Below, in pieces: positions 1-7,372 of a stretch of 23,550 bases of DNA. Below the pieces are notes generated by a model. It made no database searches. It saw only the letters and a program-made list of their open reading frames with translations, and had not been told where the DNA came from. The translations under genes and the position numbers were made by a program. The stretch comes from SIG701 sp045123975 (GTDB lineage: Bacteria; Bacillota; Clostridia; Oscillospirales; CAG-272). Positions within the stretch are counted from its first letter, which is position 1. Each line of letters opens with the position of its first letter. Location: positions 1 through 23,550 of the forward strand of contig JBGVKV010000005.1 in the NCBI GenBank assembly GCA_045123975.1, given 5' to 3'.

Positions 1-175
1 CTGCCCCATCGGTAAGGCATCCTTCGGCGTTGAGAAACTCTCCGAGAACTTCAACGCTCTCATGGGCGCTATCATCAAGGCAAAGCCCGCATCCGCAAAG
101 GGTCAGTATATCAAGAGCTGCGTTATCGCTTCTACGATGGGCCCTGGCATCCCTGTAAACGGTGCCAAACTGTAA
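1..175 (+). CDS. rplA: 50S ribosomal protein L1, C-terminal part (5' end outside window)
   Basis: The frame beginning at base 2 reads CPIGKASFGVEKLSENFNAL and ends in STMGPGIPVNGAKL before a TAA stop at 173-175. This is the conserved C-terminal end of ribosomal protein L1, with its helix of the type LxENFxALMxAI and the closing GPG(I/V)xV strand. L1 binds 23S rRNA at the mobile stalk next to the E site, and in many bacteria it also represses its own rplK-rplA message. Only the last 57 residues are in the window. A strong intrinsic terminator follows after about 24 bases, so rplJ-rplL are not transcribed directly behind it here, although rplKAJL is a common bacterial order. Confidence 0.95.
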   Translation, partial: CPIGKASFGVEKLSENFNALMGAIIKAKPASAKGQYIKSCVIASTMGPGIPVNGAKL

Positions 176-198
176 TCGATCATCGATTTCATGAAAAT

Positions 199-233
199 AA
201 AACCGGAAGGCAATCGCCTTCCGGTTTTTGTTT
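199..233 (+). terminator. Intrinsic terminator of the rplA transcript
   Basis: A perfect 13-bp stem (AAAACCGGAAGGC, 199-211; GCCTTCCGGTTTT, 216-228) with a four-base AATC loop runs straight into a T-rich tail. This is a textbook Rho-independent terminator starting 24 bases after the rplA stop codon. Confidence 0.95.
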
Positions 234-251
234 TGGTATTGAAATACGCAA

Positions 252-356
252 TGGTTACACGGGGACAACGTGTTTTTTCATGACTGCTCCAAGTAACCAA
301 CAGTTGAGTGAATACCCTCTGTTTGGTTGAGTGAATTTTGATTTTTTCAACTGTTG
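252..356. repeat. Cluster of inverted and direct repeats upstream of the XRE regulator promoter
   Basis: This gene-free stretch is dense in short repeats. TGGTTAC at 252-258 is matched by GTAACCA at 293-299. A perfect 10-bp inverted repeat CAACAGTTGA (298-307) / TCAACTGTTG (347-356) spans a 39-base interior. Inside it, GTTGAGTGAAT occurs twice in direct orientation (303-313 and 326-336), 23 bases apart, about two helical turns. A small hairpin ACACG/CGTGT (257-261/269-273) followed by six T could be a weak extra terminator. The repeats end six bases before the -35 box of the regulator gene, so they are plausible operator sites, possibly for its own product. That role is inference. Confidence 0.55.
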
Positions 357-361
357 TTATC

Positions 362-390
362 TTCACAACCCAGACTTGCGGTGGTATAAT
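362..390 (+). promoter_or_regulatory. Sigma-70-type promoter of the XRE regulator operon
   Basis: TTCACA (362-367) lies 17 bases upstream of a perfect TATAAT (385-390), and a TGN extension (TGG, 382-384) precedes the -10 box. Transcription should begin near 397, giving a leader of only about 23 bases before the start codon at 420. Confidence 0.85.
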
Positions 391-419
391 TTAGCTATCA
401 AAAGAAAGGAGTTTTGATT

Positions 420-920
420 ATGAACACAACGTTAGGTACAAGAATTGCAGCTCTTCGCCGCGAAAAGGAATGGAAGCAGGATGAGCTTGCCGAAAAGCTT
501 GGAGTAAGTCCTCAAGCCGTAAGCAAATGGGAAAATGCCCAGACCTGTCCCGACATATCCCTGCTTCCTCTTCTTGCAAAGATTCTCGGTGTAAGCGTTG
601 ACGAGCTACTTACGGGCAAAAAAGAGGAAGCCCCCGCAGTACGAATGCTGCCCGAAAACGAGAGGAAGGATATAGGGGACATGATGCTCCGCATCGTGGC
701 CACAAGTGCCAATGGCGATGTTGCCCGGGTAAATCTTCCCCTTGCCATCATAGAGGTTGCGATGGATAGCGGACTGAATTTGTCACAGTTCTCAGGAAAT
801 GAAGCGCTCAAAAACATCGATCTGAGAAGGATCCTGGATATGGTAAGGCAGGGCGCTATCGGAAATATTTTAGAAGTTGAAAGTGCTGACGGCGACATGG
901 TTCAAGTGTTTGTAGAATAA
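420..920 (+). CDS. XRE-family transcriptional regulator with SHOCT-like C-terminal domain
   Basis: This 166-residue protein has a classic Cro/C1-type helix-turn-helix at about residues 5-62 (LGTRIAALRREKEWKQDELA ... SPQAVSKWENAQTCPDISLLPLLAKILGVSVDELL). The C-terminal part (about 75-166) has the pattern GDVARVNLPLAIIEVAMDSG ... LRRILDMVRQGAIGNILEVE ... GDMVQVFVE. I recognise this as the SHOCT-like/YvlB-LiaX-N-terminal type of domain often joined to XRE heads in Clostridia. The ATG at 420 is chosen because AAAGGAG (405-411) sits eight bases before it, whereas a TTG at 414 would be only two bases away. It probably binds DNA and may regulate its own promoter. The ligand or signal is unknown. The next gene begins three bases after the stop, and this stretch is more AT-rich than the surrounding genes. 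Confidence 0.85.
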   Translation: MNTTLGTRIAALRREKEWKQDELAEKLGVSPQAVSKWENAQTCPDISLLPLLAKILGVSVDELLTGKKEEAPAVRMLPENERKDIGDMMLRIVATSANGDVARVNLPLAIIEVAMDSGLNLSQFSGNEALKNIDLRRILDMVRQGAIGNILEVESADGDMVQVFVE

Positions 921-923
921 AAT

Positions 924-1157
924 ATGAGAATAAGCGTAAACAATCGTACAATGTTTCTATTTCCCACAGGATGTATCGCCAATCGCATCACAGCAGGAAT
1001 TGTTTGCAGAAAGCTGAAAAAAGAAGGAATACGGCTGACGAGAAAACAAGTCTCGCTATTTATTAATGAAATCAAGCGGTATAAAAAGAGCCATGCCGAT
1101 TGGAATCTCGTTGAGGTCGATAGCAAAGACGGAGATAGGGTGACAGTGAAGATATAA
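924..1157 (+). CDS. Small SHOCT-like domain protein, coupled to the XRE regulator
   Basis: This 77-residue protein starts at an ATG three bases after the TAA of the XRE gene. No clear Shine-Dalgarno site precedes it, so translational coupling is likely. The sequence reads RISVNNRTMFLFPTGCIANR ... KKEGIRLTRKQVSLFINEIK and ends NLVEVDSKDGDRVTVKI. The end matches the upstream regulator's tail (NILEVESADGDMVQVFVE) in the pattern N-(I/L)-x-E-V-x-S-x-D-G-D-x-V-x-V, so the two look like separate copies of one small fold. It has no helix-turn-helix, transmembrane segment or signal peptide. It may be a partner or modulator of the regulator. No biochemical function is known to me. It is about 42% GC over 961-1080. 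Confidence 0.75.
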   Translation: MRISVNNRTMFLFPTGCIANRITAGIVCRKLKKEGIRLTRKQVSLFINEIKRYKKSHADWNLVEVDSKDGDRVTVKI

Positions 1158-1193
1158 AAAATACGAACCATAGCAAAAACTTGACTCATAAAC

Positions 1194-1233
1194 AAAGTGC
1201 AGCGAAACTTACCGAAAAGTTTCGCTGCACTTT
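1194..1233. terminator. Perfect 17-bp hairpin between convergent genes, probable bidirectional terminator
   Basis: The arms AAAGTGCAGCGAAACTT (1194-1210) and its exact complement (1217-1233) flank an ACCGAA loop. It lies 36 bases after the small coupled gene and faces gdhA, which converges from the other side. The T tract beyond the stem on the plus strand is weak (TTTGCCTGTCTTATTT), so the stem itself would have to do most of the work. Such a long perfect arm pair could also be a dispersed genomic palindrome. Confidence 0.6.
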
Positions 1234-1270
1234 GCCTGTCTTATTTGTTTGAAGTTTTCTGGAAAGGGTA

Positions 1271-1302
1271 CGGGGAAACCTCTTTGCAAAGAGGTTTCCC
1301 CG
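1271..1302. terminator. 32-base perfect palindrome, probable gdhA terminator
   Basis: CGGGGAAACCTCTTTG (1271-1286) is followed immediately by its exact reverse complement (1287-1302), forming a 32-base perfect palindrome. It starts 14 bases downstream of the gdhA stop codon, reading on the minus strand. A hairpin with a four-base TGCA loop and a 14-bp stem is possible. The minus-strand continuation is only mildly T-rich (TACCCTTTCC), so it is a non-canonical terminator or a repeated palindromic element. Confidence 0.5.
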
Positions 1303-1316
1303 TTTGTAAGTATCTC

Positions 1317-2675
1317 TTAGTACGCTACACCCTGCCACTTCATGGCGGTTGCAACCTTCAGGAAGCCGGCGATGTTGGCACCTGCAACCAGGTCGCCTTC
1401 CATACCGTATTCCTTAGCGGCATCCAGAGATGCCTGGTAGATGTTCTTCATGATGGTGCGGAGCTTCTCGTCTACCTCTTCTGCAGTCCAGCTGAGACGC
1501 ATGGAGTTCTGGGTCATTTCCAGACCGGAAACGGCTACGCCGCCGGCGTTTACTGCCTTGGAGGGAGCTACAACTACGCCGTGCTCCTTCAGGTAAGCGA
1601 TGGCCTCGTTGGTGGAGGGCATGTTGGAAACCTCAACGTAGTACTTCACGCCGTTGGCAACGATCTTCTCGGCATCTTCCAGATGAACCTCGTTCTGGGT
1701 AGCGCAGGGCATCAGGATGTCTGCCTTAACGCCCCAGGGCTTCTGTCCTGCGAAGAAGGGAACACCGAACTTGTCGGCATAGTCCTGAACCTTGTTGCGG
1801 CCGGAAGCACGCATTTCCAGCATGAAGTTGATCTTCTCGGGGGTGTTTACGCCGTTCTCGTCGTAGATGTAGCCGTCGGGACCGGAGATAACAACAACCT
1901 TACCGCCCAGCTCGGTGATCTTGGAAACGGTACCCCAAGCCACGTTACCGAAGCCGGAAACAACGAAGGTCTTGCCTTCGATGGTCTCGCCGAGAGTCTT
2001 CAGCATTTCAACGGTGTAATATACAGCGCCGTAGCCGGTAGCCTCGGGACGGATCAGAGAACCGCCGCTGGAGCGATCCTTACCGGTGAGCACACCGCCG
2101 GAGTACTCGTCGCGGAGTCTTCTGTACTGGCCCATCATATAACCGATCTCACGGGCGCCAACGCCGAGATCACCTGCGGGAACGTCGGTGTCGGGACCGA
2201 TGTGCTTCTGCAATTCGGTCATAAAGCTCTGGCAGAAGCGCATGATTTCGCGGTCGCTCTTGCCGTTGGGATCGAAGTCGGAGCCGCCCTTACCGCCGCC
2301 CATAGGCAGGGAGGTCAGGGAGTTCTTGAAGGTCTGCTCGAAGCCCAGGAACTTCATGATGGAGAGGTTTACGTTGGGTGCGAAACGGATACCGCCCTTG
2401 TAGGGACCGATGGCGGAGTTGAACTGTACGCGGTAGCCGCGGTTTACCTGCACCTTGCCGGCATCGTCTACCCAGCTTACGCGGAACATGATTACGCGCT
2501 CGGGCTCAACCATGCGCTCAAATACGCCGGCCTCGATCAGATCGGGGCGCTGATCAGCTACGGGAGAGAGGGATTCCAGCACCTCGGCTACGGTCTGAAG
2601 GAATTCAGGCTCGCCGGGATTGTGTGCTGCGGTTCTTTCATACAGATTTGCAAGATATTCGTTGCGAATTTTCAT
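1317..2675 (-). CDS. gdhA: Glutamate dehydrogenase, hexameric clostridial type
   Basis: This 452-residue cytoplasmic enzyme interconverts glutamate with 2-oxoglutarate and ammonium, linking carbon and nitrogen metabolism. The dimerisation and substrate domain shows GPYKGGIRF with K93, PMGGGKGGSDFDP with the catalytic lysine K129, and PAGDLGVGAREIGYM with the catalytic D169. The coenzyme domain begins with VVSGFGNVAWG (about 238-248). The stretch SGPDGYIYDENGV and the C-terminal half closely resemble the NAD-specific Clostridium symbiosum enzyme, so NAD rather than NADP preference is possible and cannot be settled by eye. Length is normal for the family. AAAGGAG lies about ten bases before the ATG. 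The gene is monocistronic, with its own promoter at 2709-2737 and a palindromic terminator. Confidence 0.95.
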   Translation of the reverse strand: MKIRNEYLANLYERTAAHNPGEPEFLQTVAEVLESLSPVADQRPDLIEAGVFERMVEPERVIMFRVSWVDDAGKVQVNRGYRVQFNSAIGPYKGGIRFAPNVNLSIMKFLGFEQTFKNSLTSLPMGGGKGGSDFDPNGKSDREIMRFCQSFMTELQKHIGPDTDVPAGDLGVGAREIGYMMGQYRRLRDEYSGGVLTGKDRSSGGSLIRPEATGYGAVYYTVEMLKTLGETIEGKTFVVSGFGNVAWGTVSKITELGGKVVVISGPDGYIYDENGVNTPEKINFMLEMRASGRNKVQDYADKFGVPFFAGQKPWGVKADILMPCATQNEVHLEDAEKIVANGVKYYVEVSNMPSTNEAIAYLKEHGVVVAPSKAVNAGGVAVSGLEMTQNSMRLSWTAEEVDEKLRTIMKNIYQASLDAAKEYGMEGDLVAGANIAGFLKVATAMKWQGVAY

Positions 2676-2708
2676 TTTTATAGACTCCTTTTCAGCATTT
2701 ACTGGATT

Positions 2709-2737
2709 AGTTTAGCACATTTTGCGGGGAGTTGCAA
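2709..2737 (-). promoter_or_regulatory. Promoter of gdhA
   Basis: On the minus strand, TTGCAA (2737-2732) and TAAACT (2714-2709) are separated by 17 bases, and a TGC extension precedes the -10 box. Transcription would start near 2702, about 27 bases before the gdhA start codon. Confidence 0.7.
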
Positions 2738-2935
2738 TAGTGAATTGCAAATTTTGCATAAGAAGGGACAATTTTCTCATAAAAAATCGTTTTTTTGCAG
2801 GATGAAATGGAAAAATTTCCCCCCCCATCTCAAAATATGTATGCATGAGATGGAAAATGCAGCACAGGCACCCGCTGTTTTCCCCGACGGGCAAAAGGAA
2901 TTTGCCCAAAAGTCCTGAAAAATCTGCATTTATGC
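2738..2935. other. Divergent intergenic region between the gdhA and pheST promoters; no gene seen
   Basis: I see no convincing coding sequence in this stretch. It holds two small stem-loops: CCATCTC/GAGATGG (2825-2831/2847-2853) and GGGCAAA/TTTGCCC (2889-2895/2901-2907, AGGAA loop). Neither is followed by a T tract on either strand, so they are not obvious terminators. They lie upstream of both promoters and might be protein-binding sites, but nothing identifies the protein. Confidence 0.4.
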
Positions 2936-2964
2936 TTGCATATAGGGAGTTTTTGTGATATACT
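2936..2964 (+). promoter_or_regulatory. Promoter of the T-box leader and pheST operon
   Basis: TTGCAT (2936-2941) and TATACT (2959-2964) are separated by exactly 17 bases. Transcription would start around 2971, leaving an untranslated leader of about 340 bases before pheS, which is the normal size for a T-box leader. Confidence 0.8.
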
Positions 2965-2970
2965 TATCCT

Positions 2971-3260
2971 TGTGGCGGATGGTGCTGCGTGGCCAAAACC
3001 GCCGAATATAGGATATCTGCTGAGATGAAGTCAGCGATTCCGCGGAAAACCGACTCAGAGAGGATGGCCTTGGCTGTGAGCCGTCTGCCGGTTGCGGGAG
3101 AGCATTTCGCTTCGGAGCATCCGGGATGAAGCTTTGCGGTAGTCTCGGACGGGCGTTCCCGTTACAGAACGATTGAGTGTTGGCTCTTGCCGGAAATCGG
3201 GTGGTACCGCGGTGCGAATTTTCGCCTCGTCCCGTTTGTCGGCGGGGCTTATTTTATTTT
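2971..3260 (+). promoter_or_regulatory. T-box riboswitch leader of pheST, probably tRNA-Phe responsive
   Basis: The hallmark T-box sequence GGGTGGTACCGCGG lies at 3199-3212, followed by the GCGAA-TT-TTCGC arm and a competing terminator at 3224-3260. Hand folding of Stem I gives a distal helix GATGGC (3063-3068) / GCCGTC (3080-3085) preceded by the AGAGAG motif (3057-3062). Below it are AACCG/CGGTT and CCGC/GCGG helices. The 3' side of the next internal loop then contains TTC at 3106-3108, a Phe codon, just before a GCTTC arm that can pair with GAAGT upstream. Uncharged tRNA-Phe would pair with the specifier and with the T-box bulge to stabilise the antiterminator and allow pheST expression. 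Specifier placement is from hand folding; the downstream genes independently support Phe. Confidence 0.92.
3224..3260 (+). terminator. T-box regulated terminator before pheS
   Basis: GCCTCGTCCCG (3224-3234) can pair, with a wobble and a small internal mismatch, with CGGCGGGGC (3240-3248), and the tail is TTATTTTATTTT. Its 5' arm overlaps bases needed for the T-box antiterminator (CCTCGTCCC with the upstream GGG), as expected for a tRNA-controlled switch. Confidence 0.8.
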
Positions 3261-3310
3261 CCGCCGATTGAAGTATGATTTTGTAAATCCATAATAAGGA
3301 GTTTATCATA

Positions 3311-4324
3311 ATGAAGGAAACACTTCTGAAAATGAAAGAAGAAGCCCTGGCGGCCCTGGCCGCACCGGAGGCGGATCTGGAAGCTCTCCGCATCCGTTAT
3401 CTGGGTAAGAAGGGTGAATTGACTGCCGTACTGCGCGGTATGGGTAAGTTGACAGCTGAGGAGCGCCCTGTGATCGGTCAGATCGCAAACGAGGTTCGTG
3501 AGGCCATTGAGAACGAGCTCACCGCACGTGCTCAGGAGCAGAAGACAGCCGCTCTGGCAGCCCGTTTGGCTGCGGAAAAGCTGGACGTTACCGTTCCCGG
3601 CACGATGCCGGAGATCGGCCACATCCATCCGCTGGACCGTGTTCAGCGGGATATGGAGGAGATCTTTATCGGTATGGGCTTCGATATCGTGGAAGGCCCG
3701 GAGGTAGAGTACGACTACTACAACTTCCAGGCACTGAACATTCCCCCGGATCATCCCGCCCGTGATACTCAGGATACCTTCTATATCACCGACAATATCC
3801 TGCTCCGCTCCCAGACGTCTCCCGTACAGGCACGTACCATGGAGAAGCGTAAGCCTCCGATCCGCATCATCTCTCCCGGCCGCGTGTACCGCTCCGATGC
3901 CATGGACGCTACTCACTCCCCCCTGTTCCATCAGATGGAGGGCCTGGTTGTGGATAAGAACGTGACCATGGGTGATCTCAAGGGAACCCTTGAGATGTTC
4001 GCCAAGAAGATGTTCGGCGAGGAGACCAAGGTTCGTTTCCGCCCCCATCATTTCCCCTTTACCGAGCCGTCTGCTGAGGTAGACGTATCCTGCTTCGCCT
4101 GCGGCGGCAAGGGCTGCCGTCTGTGCAAGGGTGAGGGCTGGATCGAAATCCTTGGTGCCGGTATGGTGCACCCCAACGTGCTCCGTATGTGCAACATCGA
4201 TCCCGATGAGTACAGCGGCTTTGCGTTCGGTATGGGCGTAGAGCGTGTGACCATGCTGAAGTACCACATCGACGACATCCGCCATCTGTATGAGAACGAT
4301 GTGCGTTTCCTGTCCCAGTTCTGA
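3311..4324 (+). CDS. pheS: Phenylalanyl-tRNA synthetase alpha subunit
   Basis: This 337-residue catalytic subunit of the (alpha-beta)2 class II synthetase charges tRNA-Phe in the cytoplasm. An N-terminal coiled-coil tRNA-binding arm (about 1-85) precedes the catalytic core. The core has the typical MGFDIVEGPEVEYDYYNFQAL segment (split here as MGFDIVEGPEVE and YDYYNFQAL), SPGRVYRSDAMDATHSPLFH (motif 2 region), RPHHFPFTEPSAEV and the class II motif 3 GFAFGMGVERVTMLKY. A CxxC-like pair (CFACGGKGCRLC) sits where many bacterial PheS proteins carry one. Length is normal. AAGGAG (3296-3301) is nine bases from the ATG. It is the first gene after the T-box leader, and pheT follows after 21 bases. Confidence 0.97.
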   Translation: MKETLLKMKEEALAALAAPEADLEALRIRYLGKKGELTAVLRGMGKLTAEERPVIGQIANEVREAIENELTARAQEQKTAALAARLAAEKLDVTVPGTMPEIGHIHPLDRVQRDMEEIFIGMGFDIVEGPEVEYDYYNFQALNIPPDHPARDTQDTFYITDNILLRSQTSPVQARTMEKRKPPIRIISPGRVYRSDAMDATHSPLFHQMEGLVVDKNVTMGDLKGTLEMFAKKMFGEETKVRFRPHHFPFTEPSAEVDVSCFACGGKGCRLCKGEGWIEILGAGMVHPNVLRMCNIDPDEYSGFAFGMGVERVTMLKYHIDDIRHLYENDVRFLSQF

Positions 4325-4345
4325 TAAGGTAAGGAGGAGATATAG

Positions 4346-6766
4346 ATGAAACTTTCTATGAAGTGGCTGGCGGATTACACCGACGTCAGCGATATAGATA
4401 TTAAAGCGTATTGCGACCGTATGACCGATACGGGATCCAAGGTGGAGGGCTTTGAAACCCTGGCTGAGGATATCGAGAACGTGGTGGTCGGTAAGATCGT
4501 CACCATCACCAAGCACGAGAATTCCGATCACTTGCAGATCTGCCAGCTGGATTGTGGCGAGGGCGAGCTTCGTCAGATCGTCACCGGCGCGCAGAACGTG
4601 TTTGAGGGTGCCGTTGTTCCCGTGGCTATGGCTCCCGCCAAATTGCCCGGTGGTGTGACCATCAAGGCCGGCAAGCTCCGCGGCGTTGCCTCCAACGGTA
4701 TGCTTTGCTCCATTGCGGAGTTGGGCCTCACCACCCACGATATGCCCGGCGCCATGGAGGACGGTATTCTGATTCTGAATCACGTAGGTATGGAGGATGC
4801 ACAGATCGGTGCGGACATCCGTGACGTGCTGATGCTGAAGGACACGGTGGTGGAGTTTGAGATCACCTCCAACCGTCCCGACTGTCTGTCTATGATCGGC
4901 CTGGCAAGAGAGTCCGCGGTCAGCTTTGACCGTCCCTGGACCATGCCCACCCCGAAAAAGCCTGCACCCAAGAACGACGGCGATTCCATCGATCGCTATC
5001 TGAATGTGGAGATTCGGGAGCCGGAATTGTGCTACCGCTACAGCGCACGCGTGGTAAAGAACGTGAAGATCGCACCCTCCCCCCTGTGGCTGCGGATGCG
5101 TCTGCGTGCTGCCGGCGTTCGCCCCATCAACAACATTGTAGATATCACCAACTACGTGATGCTGGAATACGGCCAGCCTATGCACGCCTTTGATTACGCT
5201 TGCCTGGACGGCAGCCGTATCATCGTCCGCTGTGCGGACCAGGGCGAGGAATTCGTATCTCTGGATAACGTGCCTCATACCCTGGACAACACCATGCTGG
5301 TGATCGCCGACGAGAAGAAGCCGGTGGCACTGGCCGGCGTAATGGGCGGCTTGAACAGCGAGATCACCGACGGCACCGCTACGGTTGTCTTCGAGAGCGC
5401 TATGTTCAAGGGCCCCAGCGTTCGTGTTTCCGGCAAGAAGCTGGGTATGCGTACCGAGTCCTCCGCAAGATTTGAGAAGGGACTGGATCGGGAGAATACC
5501 ATGCCTGCGCTGGACCGTGCCTGTGAACTGGTAGAACTTTTGGGCGCCGGTGAGGTGGTGGACGGCACCATCGATCAGTATCCCAACAAGGCCGAGCCTT
5601 TCTCTCTGCCGCTGGAAACCGATCGGATCAATCGATTCCTGGGTGTGGATCTGAGCGAGGAATATATGGCTGAGGTTCTTACCAAGCTGGAGTGCAAGGT
5701 GGAGAATGGCATCATCACCGTGCCGACGTTCCGCGATGACCTCCGCTGCCTGAACGATATTGCGGAGGAAGTGCTCCGTATCTACGGCTACACCAAGATT
5801 GAGTCCACGCCTCTGTCCGGTACTACCACTCAGGGCGGACGTACTCCCCGTCAGCAGTACGACGTGCTTCTGCGGGACACCCTCTGCGGTATGGGTATGA
5901 GTGAGGCGGAGACCTTCTCCTTCATCAGCCCCAAGTATTACGATAAGATCCGCATGGCCGAGGACGATCCCCGCCGTAAGAGCGTGGTGATCTCCAATCC
6001 TCTCGGTGAGGATACCTCCGTTATGCGTACCACCGCCATCCCCTCCATGCTGGAGATGCTCCATAACAACTTCGCCGTCCGTAACCGTGACGCCAAGCTC
6101 TTTGAGATGGCCAGCATCTATATTCCCCACGAAAACCAGGATGAGCTGCCTGATGAGATGAAGCGTCTGGTAATCGGCTTCTATTTGAACGACGTGAAGG
6201 ATGCCTCCGGCTTCTACCTGATGAAGGGCTATATCGAGGCCCTCCTGGCAGTCAGCCACGCAAGTGCCGCTGAGTATGCTCTCTGCACCACGGATACAGC
6301 CTTCCATCCCGGCCGCTGCGCTACTGTTTCCGTAAACGGTACTGCGATCGGTATCTTCGGTGAGGTACATCCCGAGGTAGCTGCCAACTACGGCATCAGC
6401 GCACCCACCTACGTGGCTCAGCTGGACTTTGACGCCATGTTCGACGCACGGATTGAGGTTGTGGAATACGTGGCTCTGCCCAAGTATCCCGCACTGGAGC
6501 GTGACTTCTCCTTCGTTTGCGACGAGGAAACGCCCGTTGCACAGCTGGAATCCTGCATGAAGCGGGCCGGCGGCGCACTGCTTGAATCCGTCCGTCTGTT
6601 CGATATCTACCGTGGTCCCCAGATCGGTGAGGGCAAGAAGAGCGTATCCTTCGCGGCTATGCTCCGTGCCGCTGAGCGCACACTTACCGATGAGGAAGCC
6701 GACGGTGCCGTTAAGAAGATTCTGAAGCGTCTGGAAGCCGAGTGCGGCGCTGTTCTCAGAAGCTGA
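4346..6766 (+). CDS. pheT: Phenylalanyl-tRNA synthetase beta subunit
   Basis: This 806-residue subunit pairs with PheS. In order it shows an EMAP/OB-fold tRNA-binding domain (about 45-150, VVVGKIVTITKHENSDHLQI and GKLRGVASNGMLCS), the B3/B4 editing region (about 215-390, with RPINNIVDITNYVMLEYGQP), a B5 domain (about 405-475), a catalytic-like core (about 480-690) and a C-terminal ferredoxin-fold anticodon-binding domain (about 710-805, ERDFSFVCDE ... LFDIYRG ... KKSVSFAAMLRAAERTLTDE). The editing domain hydrolyses mischarged Tyr-tRNA-Phe in characterised homologues. A strong AAGGAGGAG site precedes the ATG. It is co-transcribed with pheS under T-box control. Confidence 0.97.
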   Translation: MKLSMKWLADYTDVSDIDIKAYCDRMTDTGSKVEGFETLAEDIENVVVGKIVTITKHENSDHLQICQLDCGEGELRQIVTGAQNVFEGAVVPVAMAPAKLPGGVTIKAGKLRGVASNGMLCSIAELGLTTHDMPGAMEDGILILNHVGMEDAQIGADIRDVLMLKDTVVEFEITSNRPDCLSMIGLARESAVSFDRPWTMPTPKKPAPKNDGDSIDRYLNVEIREPELCYRYSARVVKNVKIAPSPLWLRMRLRAAGVRPINNIVDITNYVMLEYGQPMHAFDYACLDGSRIIVRCADQGEEFVSLDNVPHTLDNTMLVIADEKKPVALAGVMGGLNSEITDGTATVVFESAMFKGPSVRVSGKKLGMRTESSARFEKGLDRENTMPALDRACELVELLGAGEVVDGTIDQYPNKAEPFSLPLETDRINRFLGVDLSEEYMAEVLTKLECKVENGIITVPTFRDDLRCLNDIAEEVLRIYGYTKIESTPLSGTTTQGGRTPRQQYDVLLRDTLCGMGMSEAETFSFISPKYYDKIRMAEDDPRRKSVVISNPLGEDTSVMRTTAIPSMLEMLHNNFAVRNRDAKLFEMASIYIPHENQDELPDEMKRLVIGFYLNDVKDASGFYLMKGYIEALLAVSHASAAEYALCTTDTAFHPGRCATVSVNGTAIGIFGEVHPEVAANYGISAPTYVAQLDFDAMFDARIEVVEYVALPKYPALERDFSFVCDEETPVAQLESCMKRAGGALLESVRLFDIYRGPQIGEGKKSVSFAAMLRAAERTLTDEEADGAVKKILKRLEAECGAVLRS

Positions 6767-6791
6767 TAATACTGGAAAGAAGGGTAACAAT

Positions 6792-7364
6792 ATGAAAGCG
6801 TATGAAATGACCATTGCCGGACTGACACGCGCACTGCCCCTTTGCCCCATTGCAGATGATTTGTACATCGGTGCGTTTATCATTTTCGGCGATCCCGAAT
6901 TGACCACAGCCTGTGCCAAGGAGCTCCTGGCGAAGGCGCCGGAGTACGATTATATGATTACGGCGGAAGCCAAGGGCATTCCGCTGGTACATGAGATGGC
7001 ACGCCTGGCCGGCAATCAGAAGTACTTCGTGGCCCGCAAGAAGGCGAAGCTGTATATGAAGGATGCCTTCTCCGTAACGGTAAACTCCATCACCACCGAA
7101 GGTGAGCAGAAGCTGTATCTGGACGGTGCCGATGCGGAGCTTATGAAGGGCAAGCGGATCGTGATCGTGGATGACGTAATCTCCACGGGCGAATCCCTGG
7201 CAGCACTGGAGAAGCTAGTTGTGGCTGCAGGCGGCAACATCGTTGGCCGTATGGCCATCCTGGCCGAGGGCGATGCACAGGATCGCCCGGACCTTACCTA
7301 CCTGGAGAAACTGCCTCTGTTCCACGGAGACGGATCCATCGTGGCAGGCAGCATTCACGAATAA
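6792..7364 (+). CDS. Phosphoribosyltransferase family protein (adenine phosphoribosyltransferase-like)
   Basis: This 190-residue cytoplasmic protein carries the PRPP-binding motif of type I phosphoribosyltransferases, KRIVIVDDVISTGESL (about 121-136), with the two adjacent aspartates and the STG loop. A typical hood/flexible region lies ahead (MITAEAKGIPLVHEMARLAG, ARKKAKLYM). The closest general match I recognise is the adenine phosphoribosyltransferase group, but the base specificity cannot be read from the sequence, so I give no symbol. It begins 25 bases after pheT with AAGAAGGG as ribosome binding site and no terminator between, so it should be read from the same T-box-controlled transcript. 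A bidirectional terminator follows directly. The functional link with pheST is unclear. Confidence 0.85.
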   Translation: MKAYEMTIAGLTRALPLCPIADDLYIGAFIIFGDPELTTACAKELLAKAPEYDYMITAEAKGIPLVHEMARLAGNQKYFVARKKAKLYMKDAFSVTVNSITTEGEQKLYLDGADAELMKGKRIVIVDDVISTGESLAALEKLVVAAGGNIVGRMAILAEGDAQDRPDLTYLEKLPLFHGDGSIVAGSIHE

Positions 7365-7372
7365 GTGCATAC

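Noticed and set aside
2889..2907. GGGCAAA/TTTGCCC stem-loop as a terminator
   Set aside because: There is no T tract on either strand and no gene ending nearby.
1197..2918. A 573-codon plus-strand frame covering gdhA
   Set aside because: It is the antisense shadow of a complete glutamate dehydrogenase, with no ribosome binding site or domain pattern; it also runs through the two palindromes and the gdhA promoter.
3254..6919. A 1221-codon open frame on the minus strand across pheS-pheT
   Set aside because: It is antisense to two unmistakable synthetase genes, has a low-complexity His/Gly/Leu-rich composition with no recognisable domain, and arises from GC-rich codon usage on the other strand.
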